Source: Nectonema munidae
Lineage: Eukaryota; Nematomorpha; Nectonematoida; Nectonematidae
Direction: 5' to 3'
DNA: 64,000 bases
Assembly (NCBI GenBank): GCA_030549495.1
Contig: JAUIRK010000913.1
Location: 1 to 64,000 of the forward strand
Of the stretch, positions 46,282 to 55,720 are shown in pieces. A program made the translations under genes and the position numbers. The notes beneath the pieces are model-generated. The model did no database searches. It was not told the origin of the DNA and saw only the letters and a list, made by a program, of their open reading frames with translations. The first letter of the stretch is position 1. The number at the start of each line of letters is the position of its first letter.

Positions 46282-46355
46282 AAATACCGACAATCGAGAT
46301 TTGTGTTGGCAGGGATGGCCTGAGTGCTGATGACATAGAAGATTCCATAGAAAAG
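46282..46355 (+). CDS. M12B (reprolysin/ADAM-like) metalloprotease, first visible exon
   Basis: A 74-nt exon between TATATTTTAG and GTACAC, phase 1 in and phase 0 out: IPTIEICVGRDGLSADDIED then SIEK. It fits the first strand and helix of the M12B catalytic domain ('vE..vv.D......').  It continues in phase with the exon at 52723, 6.4 kb downstream; the intron between is filled by an uncharacterised-family gene copy and a hAT. Upstream exons (signal peptide, prodomain) are not identified. Confidence 0.5.
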
Positions 46356-47297
46356 GTACACTTTTGTTAGTACAATTTTTGACTTTGAGTTAGAATTTGA
46401 AGATTTGTTATCGGCGATTTCTTCTATCTTCGAAATTCTCTTCTAGGACCAAACTTTAATTATTTACGCAAGAATATCATTTATCTTACCTAAACTAATT
46501 CTAAAGCTTCCAGTGCTTAAATATTAAAAATAAAGTTAGTTGTAGGTTGTTGACAAACAGAATTACAAAATATAAAATTTTATAAATAGTTTTATATTAT
46601 CAGGATTTCTTTGAAATAGTTACTTTTATACTTGAATTCAAAAAAGAATTTTTTTTAAATTCATATAAAAAAATTTATTCAAAAACAAGACTTACAAAAT
46701 TTTCGGGTTGAAGATAAATGATTCCCTTACATTTAAAAATATTTTGTGTTTTCGCCATTTATATATAAATTGAACAAAAATTTAACATGTATACTATTAT
46801 TCAGAAGCCAAGTTTCTTGGGGATTTACACAGAGTAGCAGCCAAAAAAACGCATCCATGAGAATATATTTTTCTGGGTAATTTCATAGCGTAGATTTCGA
46901 AAATCAGGGTAATTTTTTGTTTGCAGGTACAGTTTTTTTCCTACTGACTATATTTTTTTACCATTTTGTCTATATAATTACTTGTACTGTTTCATAAGGG
47001 GTTCTTTTAAAAACTCCCCAGATAAATTTTTCTATATTTGTGGCGAATTTACATCAGGAAAAAATAAACGCAATATCACTAAAAAAAACAAAAAAATATA
47101 TTATATGTACTTCAAATGTAAAATTGGAGATCAGGAGAAATGCTGGGCTCCTCAAATATGTTGTAAAAAGTGTTCAAGTTCTTTGTACCGATGGTTTAGT
47201 GGCAATCAAAATCGAATGCCTTTCGGTATACCAATGATATGGAGAGAGCCGCATGGTCATACAACTAACTGTTACTTTTGCTTAGTTGATATCAAAC

Positions 47298-47354
47298 GTA
47301 AGATTGCGCTTTTTTTGTATTTTATCTTCCTTTGTTCATCTTTTTTTTCTTCAG
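47298..47354 (+). other. 57-nt intron in the uncharacterised-family gene
   Basis: ATCAAAC is followed by GTAAGATTG, and TTTTCTTCAG precedes ATTACACT. Splicing gives DIKHYTKNKII in one frame, matching the unspliced spacing in the copy at 13.6-14.7 kb (YAG..R-VKKNKHIVYQN). Confidence 0.6.
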
Positions 47355-48223
47355 ATTACACTAAAAATAAAATCATCGTTTACCCCAACCTTGATTCTGT
47401 TTTACGTCCAGTTAGTCACTCTGAAGATATACCAATCCCAAGACCACCTTCAGAGTTAACAGAGTCCTCTCGGTATAGTTCCGAATCAATCAGCAATGAA
47501 AATGAAAATGAAGATCCATCTTTTATTCCACGCGGCGAATCTTCACAGGCTCAGTTTTACAATCATGAAGACTTAAATGTTTTGATGAGAGATCTTGAGT
47601 TGTCAAAAAAGCAGGCCGAGCTTCTTGCATCGCGTCTTTAAGAGCGAAAGTTGACTGAAGAAAGTGTTTCAGTTACGATATACAGAAAGCGTTCAAATGG
47701 TCTCTTACCTTTTTTTTCTATGGAAAACGACTTGTGTTTTTGTAACGATATTGTTGGCTTGTTTGAAGAACTGGAACTTCCTTACGAACTGGCGTCTTTT
47801 CATAGATGCTTCACTCTACAGCACTAAGGCTGTTCTACTCCATAGTGGAAACAAACTTAAATCGATACCAGTAGCACATTTAGTTACTTTGAGGGAAACT
47901 TACGAAAATCTTGACTTAATTTTGAAAAAAATTAAATACAATGATCGTAAGTGGATTGTTTGTGCAGACTTGAAAGTAGTGCCTCTTCTTACTGGTTTAC
48001 AAACGGGATACACCAAATTTATGTGTTTTTTATACGTTGAATAGTAGGGCCAGAGATGAACACTATATTCGTTCAGACTGGCCGATTAGGGGCTCAACAT
48101 ATATAGGAAACGACAACTTGATATGTCAGCCTTTAATTGAGAAAGAAAAGATTGTATTGCCTCCTCTACACATTAAGCTTGGCCCCATCAAGCAATTTGT
48201 TAAACCCATGGATCATGAGAGTC

Positions 48224-48231
48224 CTGCTTTC
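48224..48231. repeat. hAT target-site duplication, left (8 bp)
   Basis: CTGCTTTC here against CTACTTTC at 51279-51286, 7 of 8 identical. 8 bp is the rule for hAT. Confidence 0.75.
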
Positions 48232-48469
48232 CAGTGGCGGATCCAGCAATTGATCACAGAGGGGACCATTTCAACATATTTATTCCTTAAGTTTTCAGTG
48301 ATTTTGCTTTTTTTTAAATTTGGTATAACTTATAATAATAACTTCATATCATACAATATGTTAGTTATTATAATATGTGCAAATCAAATCATGCATAATT
48401 TTAATTTATTGAAAATTGAAAAATATATTTTTATACATGTCAAAATCAAATCGTAAAATCAAAAGACAT

Positions 48470-50822
48470 ATAGAGAATTAGATCTACATAGGGAATTTTC
48501 TCTGCTCAAGAGCAAAAAGTTCATTTTTTCTGTTACCTCTGTGAAGTCAAAATCCCGATGCATGTAGGCTAGAGCTAATCCATTGAGACGATCTGCTCCC
48601 ATAGTTGTTCGAAGATATGTCTTTAAGTATTTGAGAACCTAAAATGTTCGCTAAGCAGTAGCTGATGAGACTGGCAAAGTAGCAAAAATAGTTAAAAGTA
48701 AATGGATGTTGGGATAATTTGATGTATTGCATAAATTTAATGCTGAGATGCAATAATGAGAATAATCAGGAGCTGGTTTATAAAAGGTTTTCCACGTTTC
48801 AAATTCCAGTTCACCTTCATCTAAAGAGCAGTAAATCCAAATTTTTGGCAAATTATGGTAGTAACCCAGAAAGAAGAAAAACAGTTGAATGATGACTCAG
48901 AAAACCATCATCGACTAATTATGCCATCTAAAAATGGCAAATAAATAGAACGGCGATAGTACTCTAATTAGGAGGTTACTGGAATATTATTAATTTTCAT
49001 TTGGCGTTCAACTCTTCTGGGAACGGAAAAGGTTCGTCATCGTATAAATCTTGAGCTTTCTGAAATAATTTTTGAAAATATAGTTCATTGCTTCTCCATT
49101 CCTATAGCTGCTTTTTGATTATGCAGACATGGTTAATGGCTGAAAATAGATCATTTGATACTGACTGCAAAGCAACAGGCAGCTTCTTAGTTATTGTCAT
49201 CAGATCGTTCATTATAGTCAATGATATAACAGACTCTGGTTTAGTTAAAGAGGTAAGCAAAATGTACGCATCTGTAGATGATAGAGAGTTTTCTTGACTC
49301 ATGCACTCTAAAATCTCCAGTACAACAGATATAAAGTATATGCTGTGTGAATTGCTTCTTGCTTTTCCACCCAACGTGTTTGGCATGAAACTTTAAGTCT
49401 ATATTTTGATGAAACGACATTAGCTGACTTGAGAGCTTCTTCTAATGATTTTGTTCTTACAACACTCCTAGTGAAGAACCTGGCTAAGCTGCCCACAATT
49501 CAAAATGCATTTGTGATCTAAGTGATATTTGAAGCTTTCACAAGAGTTAAATTGAGAGCATGTGCAGCGCAATGCACGTAAATTGCTTGATTTCCACAAA
49601 GTGTTTTCATTTCGGCTGGAACTCTATTAAAAGCTCCACTCATTGATGAAGCACCATCATAACCGTGTCCCACGAGGCAAGTTGGATCAAGACCAGCACT
49701 TTAAGCACACTAAGTATTTCATTTGCAATTGCTACTCCACTCAATGAATCCGGATTCATAAACTCCAAAAAACGTTCCATAATCAAAGTATCCTTTATAT
49801 AACGCACGCTGACGAAGCTGAGTTTTGTGAGACAGATCAGTTGTCTCATAAGCGATAACAGAGAAAAATCTTGATTTACAAATCTCATCAGATATTTTCC
49901 TGCCATAGGTATGTGGCATTTGAAGCTGATTTCGAGAGATGATCAAACAATTTTGTGTTGGATAAGGAGTACAGTGGAATCATTGAACGGAAACAACCTT
50001 TGTCTGTGATAATACTATTAATTGATACTGAAGGATCTAATTGACCATCATGTCGATGTCCTCCCAATGGCAATCCCAATCTACCACACAAAACAATTAC
50101 TTCAGTGATGCTTTTTATTATTTAGGTCGACCTTGATCGCCAGGACAAAGACCTGCTCATTAGAGCGAATGGATGATGATGATGATGATGATGATGCTTT
50201 TTATTATTTCCCTATTATCTTCTTTTTTTTTACAAAGCTGAACTTAATTGATTGTCAACTGCAAGTGATGGCTGAGAAATACGGAGGCTAAATTCATGGG
50301 CAGCAAGTTTTGCAGATGTATGGTAGTTGAGCTTGTTATGATCATAGAGATATCTTCTCTGACCAGTCAATTTAGAAAAGCGTCTACATGGTACTGTGAC
50401 AAGTTGTCCGGCAGATATTTTTGATGCACCAACGTTTTCTGGTGCAAAAACACACAAAAACGGCAGAACAATCGATTTAAATGCTTTGAATTTGTGAGCA
50501 ATGAATACGTTTCAAAATAAAATGGTGTTATGCGTCTTGTCTTTCCACTTTTATTCGTCTCACTGGGCCAGGATGATGGGGTACCTCATGGACGAAGAAC
50601 TTTCTGTGATAAATATAATTTATCGCCATCTGGCATCTTATTTGGTCCACCAGGGTAGAGAAGAGCACGTAAAATATCATTTTCTGCTAAAATCGGTTGT
50701 TCTGAATTGATATTTACATTGGTCGGTTGAGCGTCTTCAAGATACATGGTCGGTAATGGTGCAAAAGAAGATGAAGAGGATGCTAAAGGCTGAGAAACAT
50801 CTTTTTTTTGTGAAAAAATCAA
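48470..50822 (-). pseudogene. hAT transposase of the ZMYM1-like group, decayed
   Basis: Minus strand. Ser-rich N-terminus, then CVFAPENVGASKISAGQLVT, RFSKLTGQ, KLNYHTSAKLAAHE and LGLPLGGHRHDGQL (the 'fR.HrDdg' block of ZMYM1-like hAT proteins). Next RKISDEICKSRFFSVIAYET with TDLSHKTQLR (catalytic-domain start), LKVSCQTRWVEKQEAIH and the C-terminal dimerisation region SHYCISALNLC...YPNIHL, TIFATLPVSSATAERTF and LKTYLRTTMGADRLNGLALA. Domain order is complete but there are about ten frame changes and stops. Confidence 0.75.
50120..50205 (+). repeat. RTE-like tail with (GAT)n microsatellite inside the hAT
   Basis: GGTCGACCTTGATCGCCAGG...CTGCTCATTAGAGCGAATG ends in about nine GAT triplets. This is the form of 3' tails of RTE-type LINEs or SINEs using them. 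It sits between two transposase segments of the hAT. Confidence 0.5.
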
Positions 50823-51278
50823 TTATTTTCTTTTTTTAATCTATGGTTTTTTCTCAATCTTGATATTTTTTGTGATTTCTGCAGCAAACAATAAAAACTG
50901 TTAGAAAATTTGTCAGAAACACTTAAAAAATGAGTAAAAAAAATTTAACTTTGGAAGTGAGCAAAATAGAGAATTATGCTCGCGTAAAATAATAAATGGA
51001 AACGCAAAAAAAAATTCAGTAAATCTAAGTCATCGGCAAGTGACAATTTTTTGAGTTTCGAACAGAAGACGCCATTTTATAAAAATGTACTGATAAACTA
51101 AAGTATTTTTATTTAAAAAATTAATTATTTTACTCTACAAATAAATAAATTATTTAATTTTAATTTAATAAATTGTTTTTTATTATTTAATTAATAAAGA
51201 CTTTGTTCAAAAATATGTATACTTGACAGTCGACAAGGGGGCCAGGCCCGGTAGGCCCGCCCCTTGTATCCGCCATTG

Positions 51279-51286
51279 CTACTTTC
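51279..51286. repeat. hAT target-site duplication, right (8 bp)
   Basis: CTACTTTC, partner of 48224-48231. Confidence 0.75.
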
Positions 51287-51954
51287 CATTACTTAAAAAC
51301 AAAATTTCCTAAGTTGAGCGCAGCCAAAATAAAGGAGGGTATCTTTGTTGGGCCTCAAATAAGAAAGCTTTTCAAGGATAAGGAGTTTTAAATGAAAATG
51401 AATTCGCCTGAACTCAAAGCATGGGAAAGATTTAGAAAAGTATATAAAGGTCTTTTGGGAAAGAATATGAGAAACTTGTTGAAAACTTTATTTCATCATA
51501 TCTTGGGGTTGCAACATGCCATTGAAAGTTCATTTCCTTCACTCACATCTTGATTTCTTCCATGAAAATGCGGCAGACGTCGGCGATGAGCACGGAGAGC
51601 GCTTCCATCAAGAGATTTCTAAATTTGAAAAAAGATACAAATGGAAATGGATGCCCCCAATGCTCGGTGACTTCTGCCGGAATTTACATTATGAAAATAA
51701 AAATTCACTTCAAAAAAGACAAAAAATTTATAAATTTTAATTACTTAACATTTTCAATTTTGTACATGTGTAAATAAACTTAAACAAAAATTTTTATGAT
51801 TTATAACAATAAATTTTTATTTAAAATAGACTAGAGAAGGTTATTTTTAATTTTTTATTAGCGTTAAAATGGTGCCTAAAAATAAAAAATGGAGGTCAAA
51901 TTTGGGTTTTTCACACCCGAAAACATATTCTCTATCTTTACAAATCTTTCGATA

Positions 51955-52200
51955 TAGACTTTTTAATTGATATCCTCACAATAAGAATAAAATAGAAATT
52001 TTCCAAAAGCGTGCCCTAAGATGCGCATTCCATCTTGAATGGTGTTCCTATAAACAACCAATTTTCAGAGGTCATATTTTATACAATAATCTAAATAATA
52101 AGCCCCACAATCTGTTCAGAAAGTGCTTACGTGATAAAACACGCCATAAGAAAGGCGCACGATCTTCTTACAATCTTCTACCGTATCTCAACCTCTAACA
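51955..52200 (+). pseudogene. LINE ORF2 C-terminal fragment
   Basis: Plus strand: KIEIFQKRALRCAFHLEWCS, YKQPIFRGHILYNNLNNKPH, NLFRKCLRDK and SYNLLPYLNL then stop. The 'iQKRaLR.i....' motif followed by a basic, cysteine-poor tail is typical of the end of ORF2 in jockey/CR1-like LINEs. The next 300 bp (to about 52550) would be the 3' UTR. RT proper is missing, so this is 5'-truncated, the normal fate of LINE copies. Confidence 0.5.
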
Positions 52201-52722
52201 TTTCCGTTCACTATAAAGCAAATGTATTTTACAAAAATCAATGCTTCATATTTGAAGAATTGAGTTAGTCTATGAGTACATTCAAGCGTCTATTAAAACA
52301 ATTTTTTATATCATCCTACAGCCTACTCCTCACGTGTGACAAAAAACTCTTCACTTGTAGTGAAATGCTTTAGAATCTACTTTTCACTTATATAAACATT
52401 GGTGGGATCAAAACATTTCAATTCTTTTTTAGTTATATTTATTATTTATATATAAGTGTTGTATTGTAATCGCGGCCTTTTGGCTTTTGCATCTTCACTC
52501 TATGATTAAAGTTATCTTTTAAATCCTTATTGTACAATCCAGCACACCGAATATTAATCAGCACAGTCCAAAGTTTTAAATATTATATTTGTCTGTTAAA
52601 CTTTTATTAGTGTTGGGTTTGAGTGCCATTTCTCTAATAGAAGTAAAGTTTCAAAGTCATAATGCGCACTATTTCATTTAAAGGTATTTTGTTACAATAT
52701 AAATTTTATTGAAAATTTTTAG

Positions 52723-52785
52723 GCAAAAGAGATCATGTTGCATAATGGAGTTGGAGTGAGATATGTATTGAACGAACCCTATCTT
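52723..52785 (+). CDS. M12B metalloprotease exon 2
   Basis: After AAATTTTTAG, phase 0: AKEIMLHNGVGVRYVLNEPY then L, ending at a GTAAAG donor (52786) that gives a 57-nt intron. This continues the helix begun in the exon at 46282. A second donor, GTAACA at 52816, would add VKLHAFKLSF (which looks like the next strand of the M12B fold) but leaves an intron of only 27 nt, too short. I prefer 52785 for intron length, with the alternative open. Confidence 0.5.
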
Positions 52786-52842
52786 GTAAAGCTTCACGCA
52801 TTTAAACTTTCTTTTGTAACATAAAAACCAAATTATTTTTAG

Positions 52843-52946
52843 GGAAGAATTAATATAGATGAATTAGAGTTTTTACTACACCAATTAGAATTTTCTGGAT
52901 ACCTTGAAAAACATTTGGAATGTGATGCTTTCTTGTTTTTATCGAA
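52843..52946 (+). CDS. M12B metalloprotease exon 3
   Basis: Phase 0 in, phase 2 out, between TTATTTTTAG and GTAATTG: GRINIDELEFLLHQLEFSGY then LEKHLECDAFLFLSK. The second half matches the 'hDa.lflTg.D' segment of M12B proteases. The following intron is 50 nt. Confidence 0.55.
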
Positions 52947-52996
52947 GTAATTGATCAAAATAACTAAAGTATTGATATAGAGTGTTTTTTTTACAG

Positions 52997-53028
52997 AAAT
53001 AGGGATTCACAATTTCGCCCCGTGGTGG
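52997..53028 (+). CDS. M12B metalloprotease exon 4 (32 nt)
   Basis: Very short exon, TTTTACAG before and GTAAGATG after: NRDSQFRPVVG. Phase 2 in, phase 1 out. It leads into the 'vGrAy...C' segment in the next exon. Confidence 0.5.
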
Positions 53029-53160
53029 GTAAGATGTTTCATATGATATCAACAAAATATTTTATACCAAACTTTGACAATCACCTCGCCCTAACATGAA
53101 TATGATGACTAATGTTAATTAGATACGGTTTTTATAGCTTACGAGGATTACCCTGTTACC

Positions 53161-53576
53161 CTCTTGCTTTCCTCGAGACAGATAGGATACTAGGTACTGT
53201 GGTTCTAGGTTCCCTTAAAGATTATTGGTATGAAATAGTAGCAAGGGTATGGATCATTGTCAACTTTTTAACTATTAATCGATAATGGATAAATGCAACG
53301 AAATATTTATCTATAAAAATATTGTGTGAAATCACTGCTCCAATTTTATTTTAAAAAAAGGATCGATAATGGTATAAATCGCATATGAGTATTTATCCAC
53401 GTAGGTGTTCTACGAAATCTTCATCTACAGTAAATTTCCAAAAATGTATTTTATCGATAAAGTTTTAAAATATAACGGGATATTTTAAGTGAGAATCTTG
53501 TTAAAAATTGTTGCTTTAGGTAGAAGGAAACTTCGCTCGATACAGATCGGATTCTAGGTATCCTATATAATTGTTT
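53161..53576 (+). repeat. Two dispersed units of the TCTAGGT minisatellite
   Basis: CTCGAGACAGATAGGATACT then GGTTCTAGGTTCCCTTAAAG (53173-53222), and CGCTCGATACAGATCGGATT then CTAGGTATCC (about 53536-53566), match the head and unit of the array at 26270-26515. Confidence 0.6.
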
Positions 53577-53834
53577 GGTGCAAACATCATAAATCTCCTC
53601 AAAGAAAGAACTTCTGTCAAAAAAGACCAGATCATTTTAAGGTATTTAGTAGGTGGTCTATGGATCATTAATGGGTAAAAATAAAGAAAATAAAAGTTTA
53701 AATACGCTTTATTGAACTAAAAACATATGAGTCTACATATATAACACAATTTCCAAAACGAGACAAGAGATAATTGTTACGTTTTCGTTTTTCTTGAAGA
53801 AGTATCGCCAGGGTCCTTTTAATTATTTGACCTT

Positions 53835-54200
53835 CCACCATCAAAACAGATCCAGTCCTAATCTAATCTCACATCGACCTTACATCTTCAGAACAGAACC
53901 TAATGTAATCTCACTTATACATCGACCTTAAACCTTCAGAAAAGAACCTAATCTAATCTCACTTATACATTAACTTTCCCCCTTCAGAACAGAGCCTAAT
54001 CTAATCTCACGTATGCATCGACCTTCCACCTTAAGAAAAGAATCTAATCTAATCTTTCAGAACAGACCTAATCTAACTTTATCTATACATCGACCTTTTA
54101 CTTGAACAGAACCTAATCTAATCTCACTTATCCATTGACCTTTCACCTTCAGAACAGAACCTAATCTCAACTATCCATCGACATTTCACCTTCAGAACAG
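53835..54200 (+). repeat. Minisatellite, ~48-bp unit (CCTAATCTAATCTCAC)
   Basis: About eight imperfect units of CAGAACAGAACCTAATCTAA then TCTCACTTATACATCGACCT and TCCACCTT. Some units are shortened. Found only here in the window. Confidence 0.75.
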
Positions 54201-54362
54201 AATAAAAGCAATCAAGGCATCGACATTTATAATATTAATCCTTTCATGATTACTTTGTTTCCGCAAATTTTTTTTAAATACGTATACAACTTTCTAATTT
54301 AGCTTGATCCTGCTTATGAGAACATTAAATCTTAGAATGTTGTATCATATTCTCTATTTTAG

Positions 54363-54470
54363 GTAGAGCTTATATCGAATACGTGTGTGATCGCAGAAAG
54401 TCGTACGCATTTATTTGAAAGAGAATCCTTCATATAACGGAAAAGTAATTGCTCACGAACTAACTCACTT
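54363..54470 (+). CDS. M12B metalloprotease exon 5 with zinc-binding HELTH
   Basis: Exon between CTCTATTTTAG and GTAAGCC. In phase with the exon before, it reads GRAYIEYVCDRRKSYAFI, matching the 'vGlAyvg.vC.....' segment of reprolysins. The second half, open in another frame, reads YLKENPSYNGKVIAHELTHL; HELTH is the start of the zinc-binding HExxHxxGxxH motif, and the exon ends exactly two residues' worth before the expected Gly. The two halves being in different frames means either a broken gene or a sequence error in this exon. The exon with Gly and the third His was not found in the remaining 9.5 kb. Confidence 0.5.
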
Positions 54471-54771
54471 GTAAGCCTTTTTTATGTGTCTTTAAAATGC
54501 GTCTTGACTTATTTTTGACACATTTTTTATCAAAATTAAAGAAAGTGCATTGGTATACATCATTCTGAGAGTATCATGACATAAAAATAGGCCCGCAAAT
54601 GACAAACAATTTTAACTTCTAAGTTTCACAGTGAAAGTATCTTCTTAGTACAAAACTTAATAGGTGTGAAAAAACTAAGTGATAGTATTTGCTTTTCAAT
54701 AAATCACTTTTATATTTAATTATAATTTTTTTTTTTAAAAATATCTATTACGCTCGATATTCATGAACTTA

Positions 54772-54990
54772 CAAACACTGGTTGGCGTCAGGAAGGGCAT
54801 CCGGCTTGTAAAAATTCTGCTCCAATTTACTTGCAATGATCCAAATTCTATAGGGCGGGGTACAGCCCGAAGTACTCCGTGGGTCCTTCCATTAGAAAGC
54901 AATGCGAAGGACAGGAACCTATAGAGAAACAGGATCAAGCCATCGACCCCCATTTAGGAGATAAGATGATGAAGAAGAAGAAGAAGAAGA
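54772..54990 (+). repeat. LINE/SINE 3' tail with (GAA)n microsatellite
   Basis: GTTGGCGTCAGGAAGGGCAT then CCGGCTTGTAAAAATTCTG... GCGGGGTACAGCCCGAAGTA...ends in GATGATGAAGAAGAAG. GC-rich compared with its surroundings. The head block recurs inverted at 29795-29930. Confidence 0.55.
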
Positions 54991-55023
54991 AGAAGTTAAA
55001 TTATTATTATTCAAAGTTTTTAT

Positions 55024-55112
55024 GGAGAAAAAAAAATTAAAATCTAAAAGAGAAAAAAAAATTAAAATCTAAAAGAGAAAAAAAATTAAAATCTAAAAGA
55101 GAAAAAAACTCA
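55024..55112 (+). repeat. Tandem repeat, ~25-bp unit
   Basis: GAGAAAAAAAAATTAAAATC then TAAAA repeated about three and a half times. Confidence 0.75.
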
Positions 55113-55479
55113 AAAAATAAGCTAGTAAAGATTGAAATGACAAAAAAAGAGAAAAATAATTTATTATAATTTTGAAATATCAAAATTAAACAAAAGTTTA
55201 ACAGAAAAGAAACAAACATCGAAAATTTTTGTTTTTATTCGAATTAAGCATTTAATTGACGAATAAATAGTTTTTTGTTAAACTCCCTCCTTCTCCTCCC
55301 AAAACAGAGTCGGGCTCCAGGTCGGAGAAAAAACATGATCAATTGAAAAATCTTTTAAATTCTGAGAAACGTCTATGGGTTAATCTAATTTTTTAGCCAT
55401 TAAATTTTTCAGCGAACCAAATATTTTTTACATAAGTATATAAGAAAGTATTCTCTATAATTTAAACCTTGACTTTTTT

Positions 55480-55580
55480 TGGTCTGGGTTCGAATCCGAA
55501 TCGTAACTATCATTACCCTCTGTCCAGCTATAGAAGATTATTCTTCCCTATGGATGCGATACCGAAAAAAAAACTTAAAA
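55480..55580 (+). repeat. SINE-like repeat, copy 2
   Basis: GGTCTGGGTTCGAATCCGAA contains a good tRNA-type B box. The following ~90 bp match copy 1 at 46112-46213. It ends in an A-rich tract. No clear A box upstream. Confidence 0.5.
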
Positions 55581-55720
55581 GATTTATCCCTATTGATTAC
55601 AGTAATTAAAAGAGTTAAATTAATCTAATAGAATACACACGTCTGGAAAAATGCCTAAGATTGCTTTGAATAGTTGGCAATTTTCCACACTTTCACTAGA
55701 AGGACCAAAATCTCATTATA

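Larger units (their letters stand above)
48232..51278 (-). mobile_element. hAT transposon (ZMYM1-like transposase), 3,047 bp
   Basis: Ends CAGTGGCGGATCCAG at 48232 and, reverse-complemented from 51278, CAATGGCGGATACAAGGGGC: the classic hAT tip CAGTGGCGGAT. It has 8-bp target duplications and a decayed transposase on the minus strand. It interrupts the uncharacterised-family gene between KPMDHES and AAKIKEG and so is younger than that gene copy. An RTE-like tail with a GAT microsatellite (50120-50200) has in turn inserted into it. Confidence 0.8.
46982..51740 (+). pseudogene. Uncharacterised repeat-family gene, fuller copy, split by a hAT
   Basis: Plus strand. FFYICGEFTSGKNKRNITKK, GDQEKCWAPQICCKKCSSSL and GHTTNCYFCLVDIK form a Cys-rich N-terminal region. 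A 57-nt intron (47298-47354) follows, then YTKNKIIVYPNLDSVLRPV, an acidic linker with RDLELSKKQAELLASRL, and LCFCNDIVGLFEELEL. After a frame change: WRLFIDASLYSTKAVLLHSG, KWIVCADLKVVPLLTGLQTG, NSRARDEHYIRSDWP and IVLPPLHIKLGPIKQFVKPM. The hAT at 48232-51278 interrupts here. Beyond it: AAKIKEGIFVGPQIRKLFKD, ELKAWERFRKVYKGLLGK and KVHFLHSHLDFFHENAADVG then DEHGERFHQEISKFEKRY. The C-rich start and the H-S-H-L-D and H-G-E-R-F-H motifs suggest a metal-binding or nuclease-like protein (inference). Function unknown. Four or five breaks. Confidence 0.65.
53029..54362. other. Intron 4 of the metalloprotease gene, with minisatellites
   Basis: GT at 53029, AG at 54361-54362. It carries two single units of the TCTAGGT minisatellite (53161-53232, 53527-53576) and the CCTAATCTAATCTCAC array (53835-54200). 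No other gene. Confidence 0.5.
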
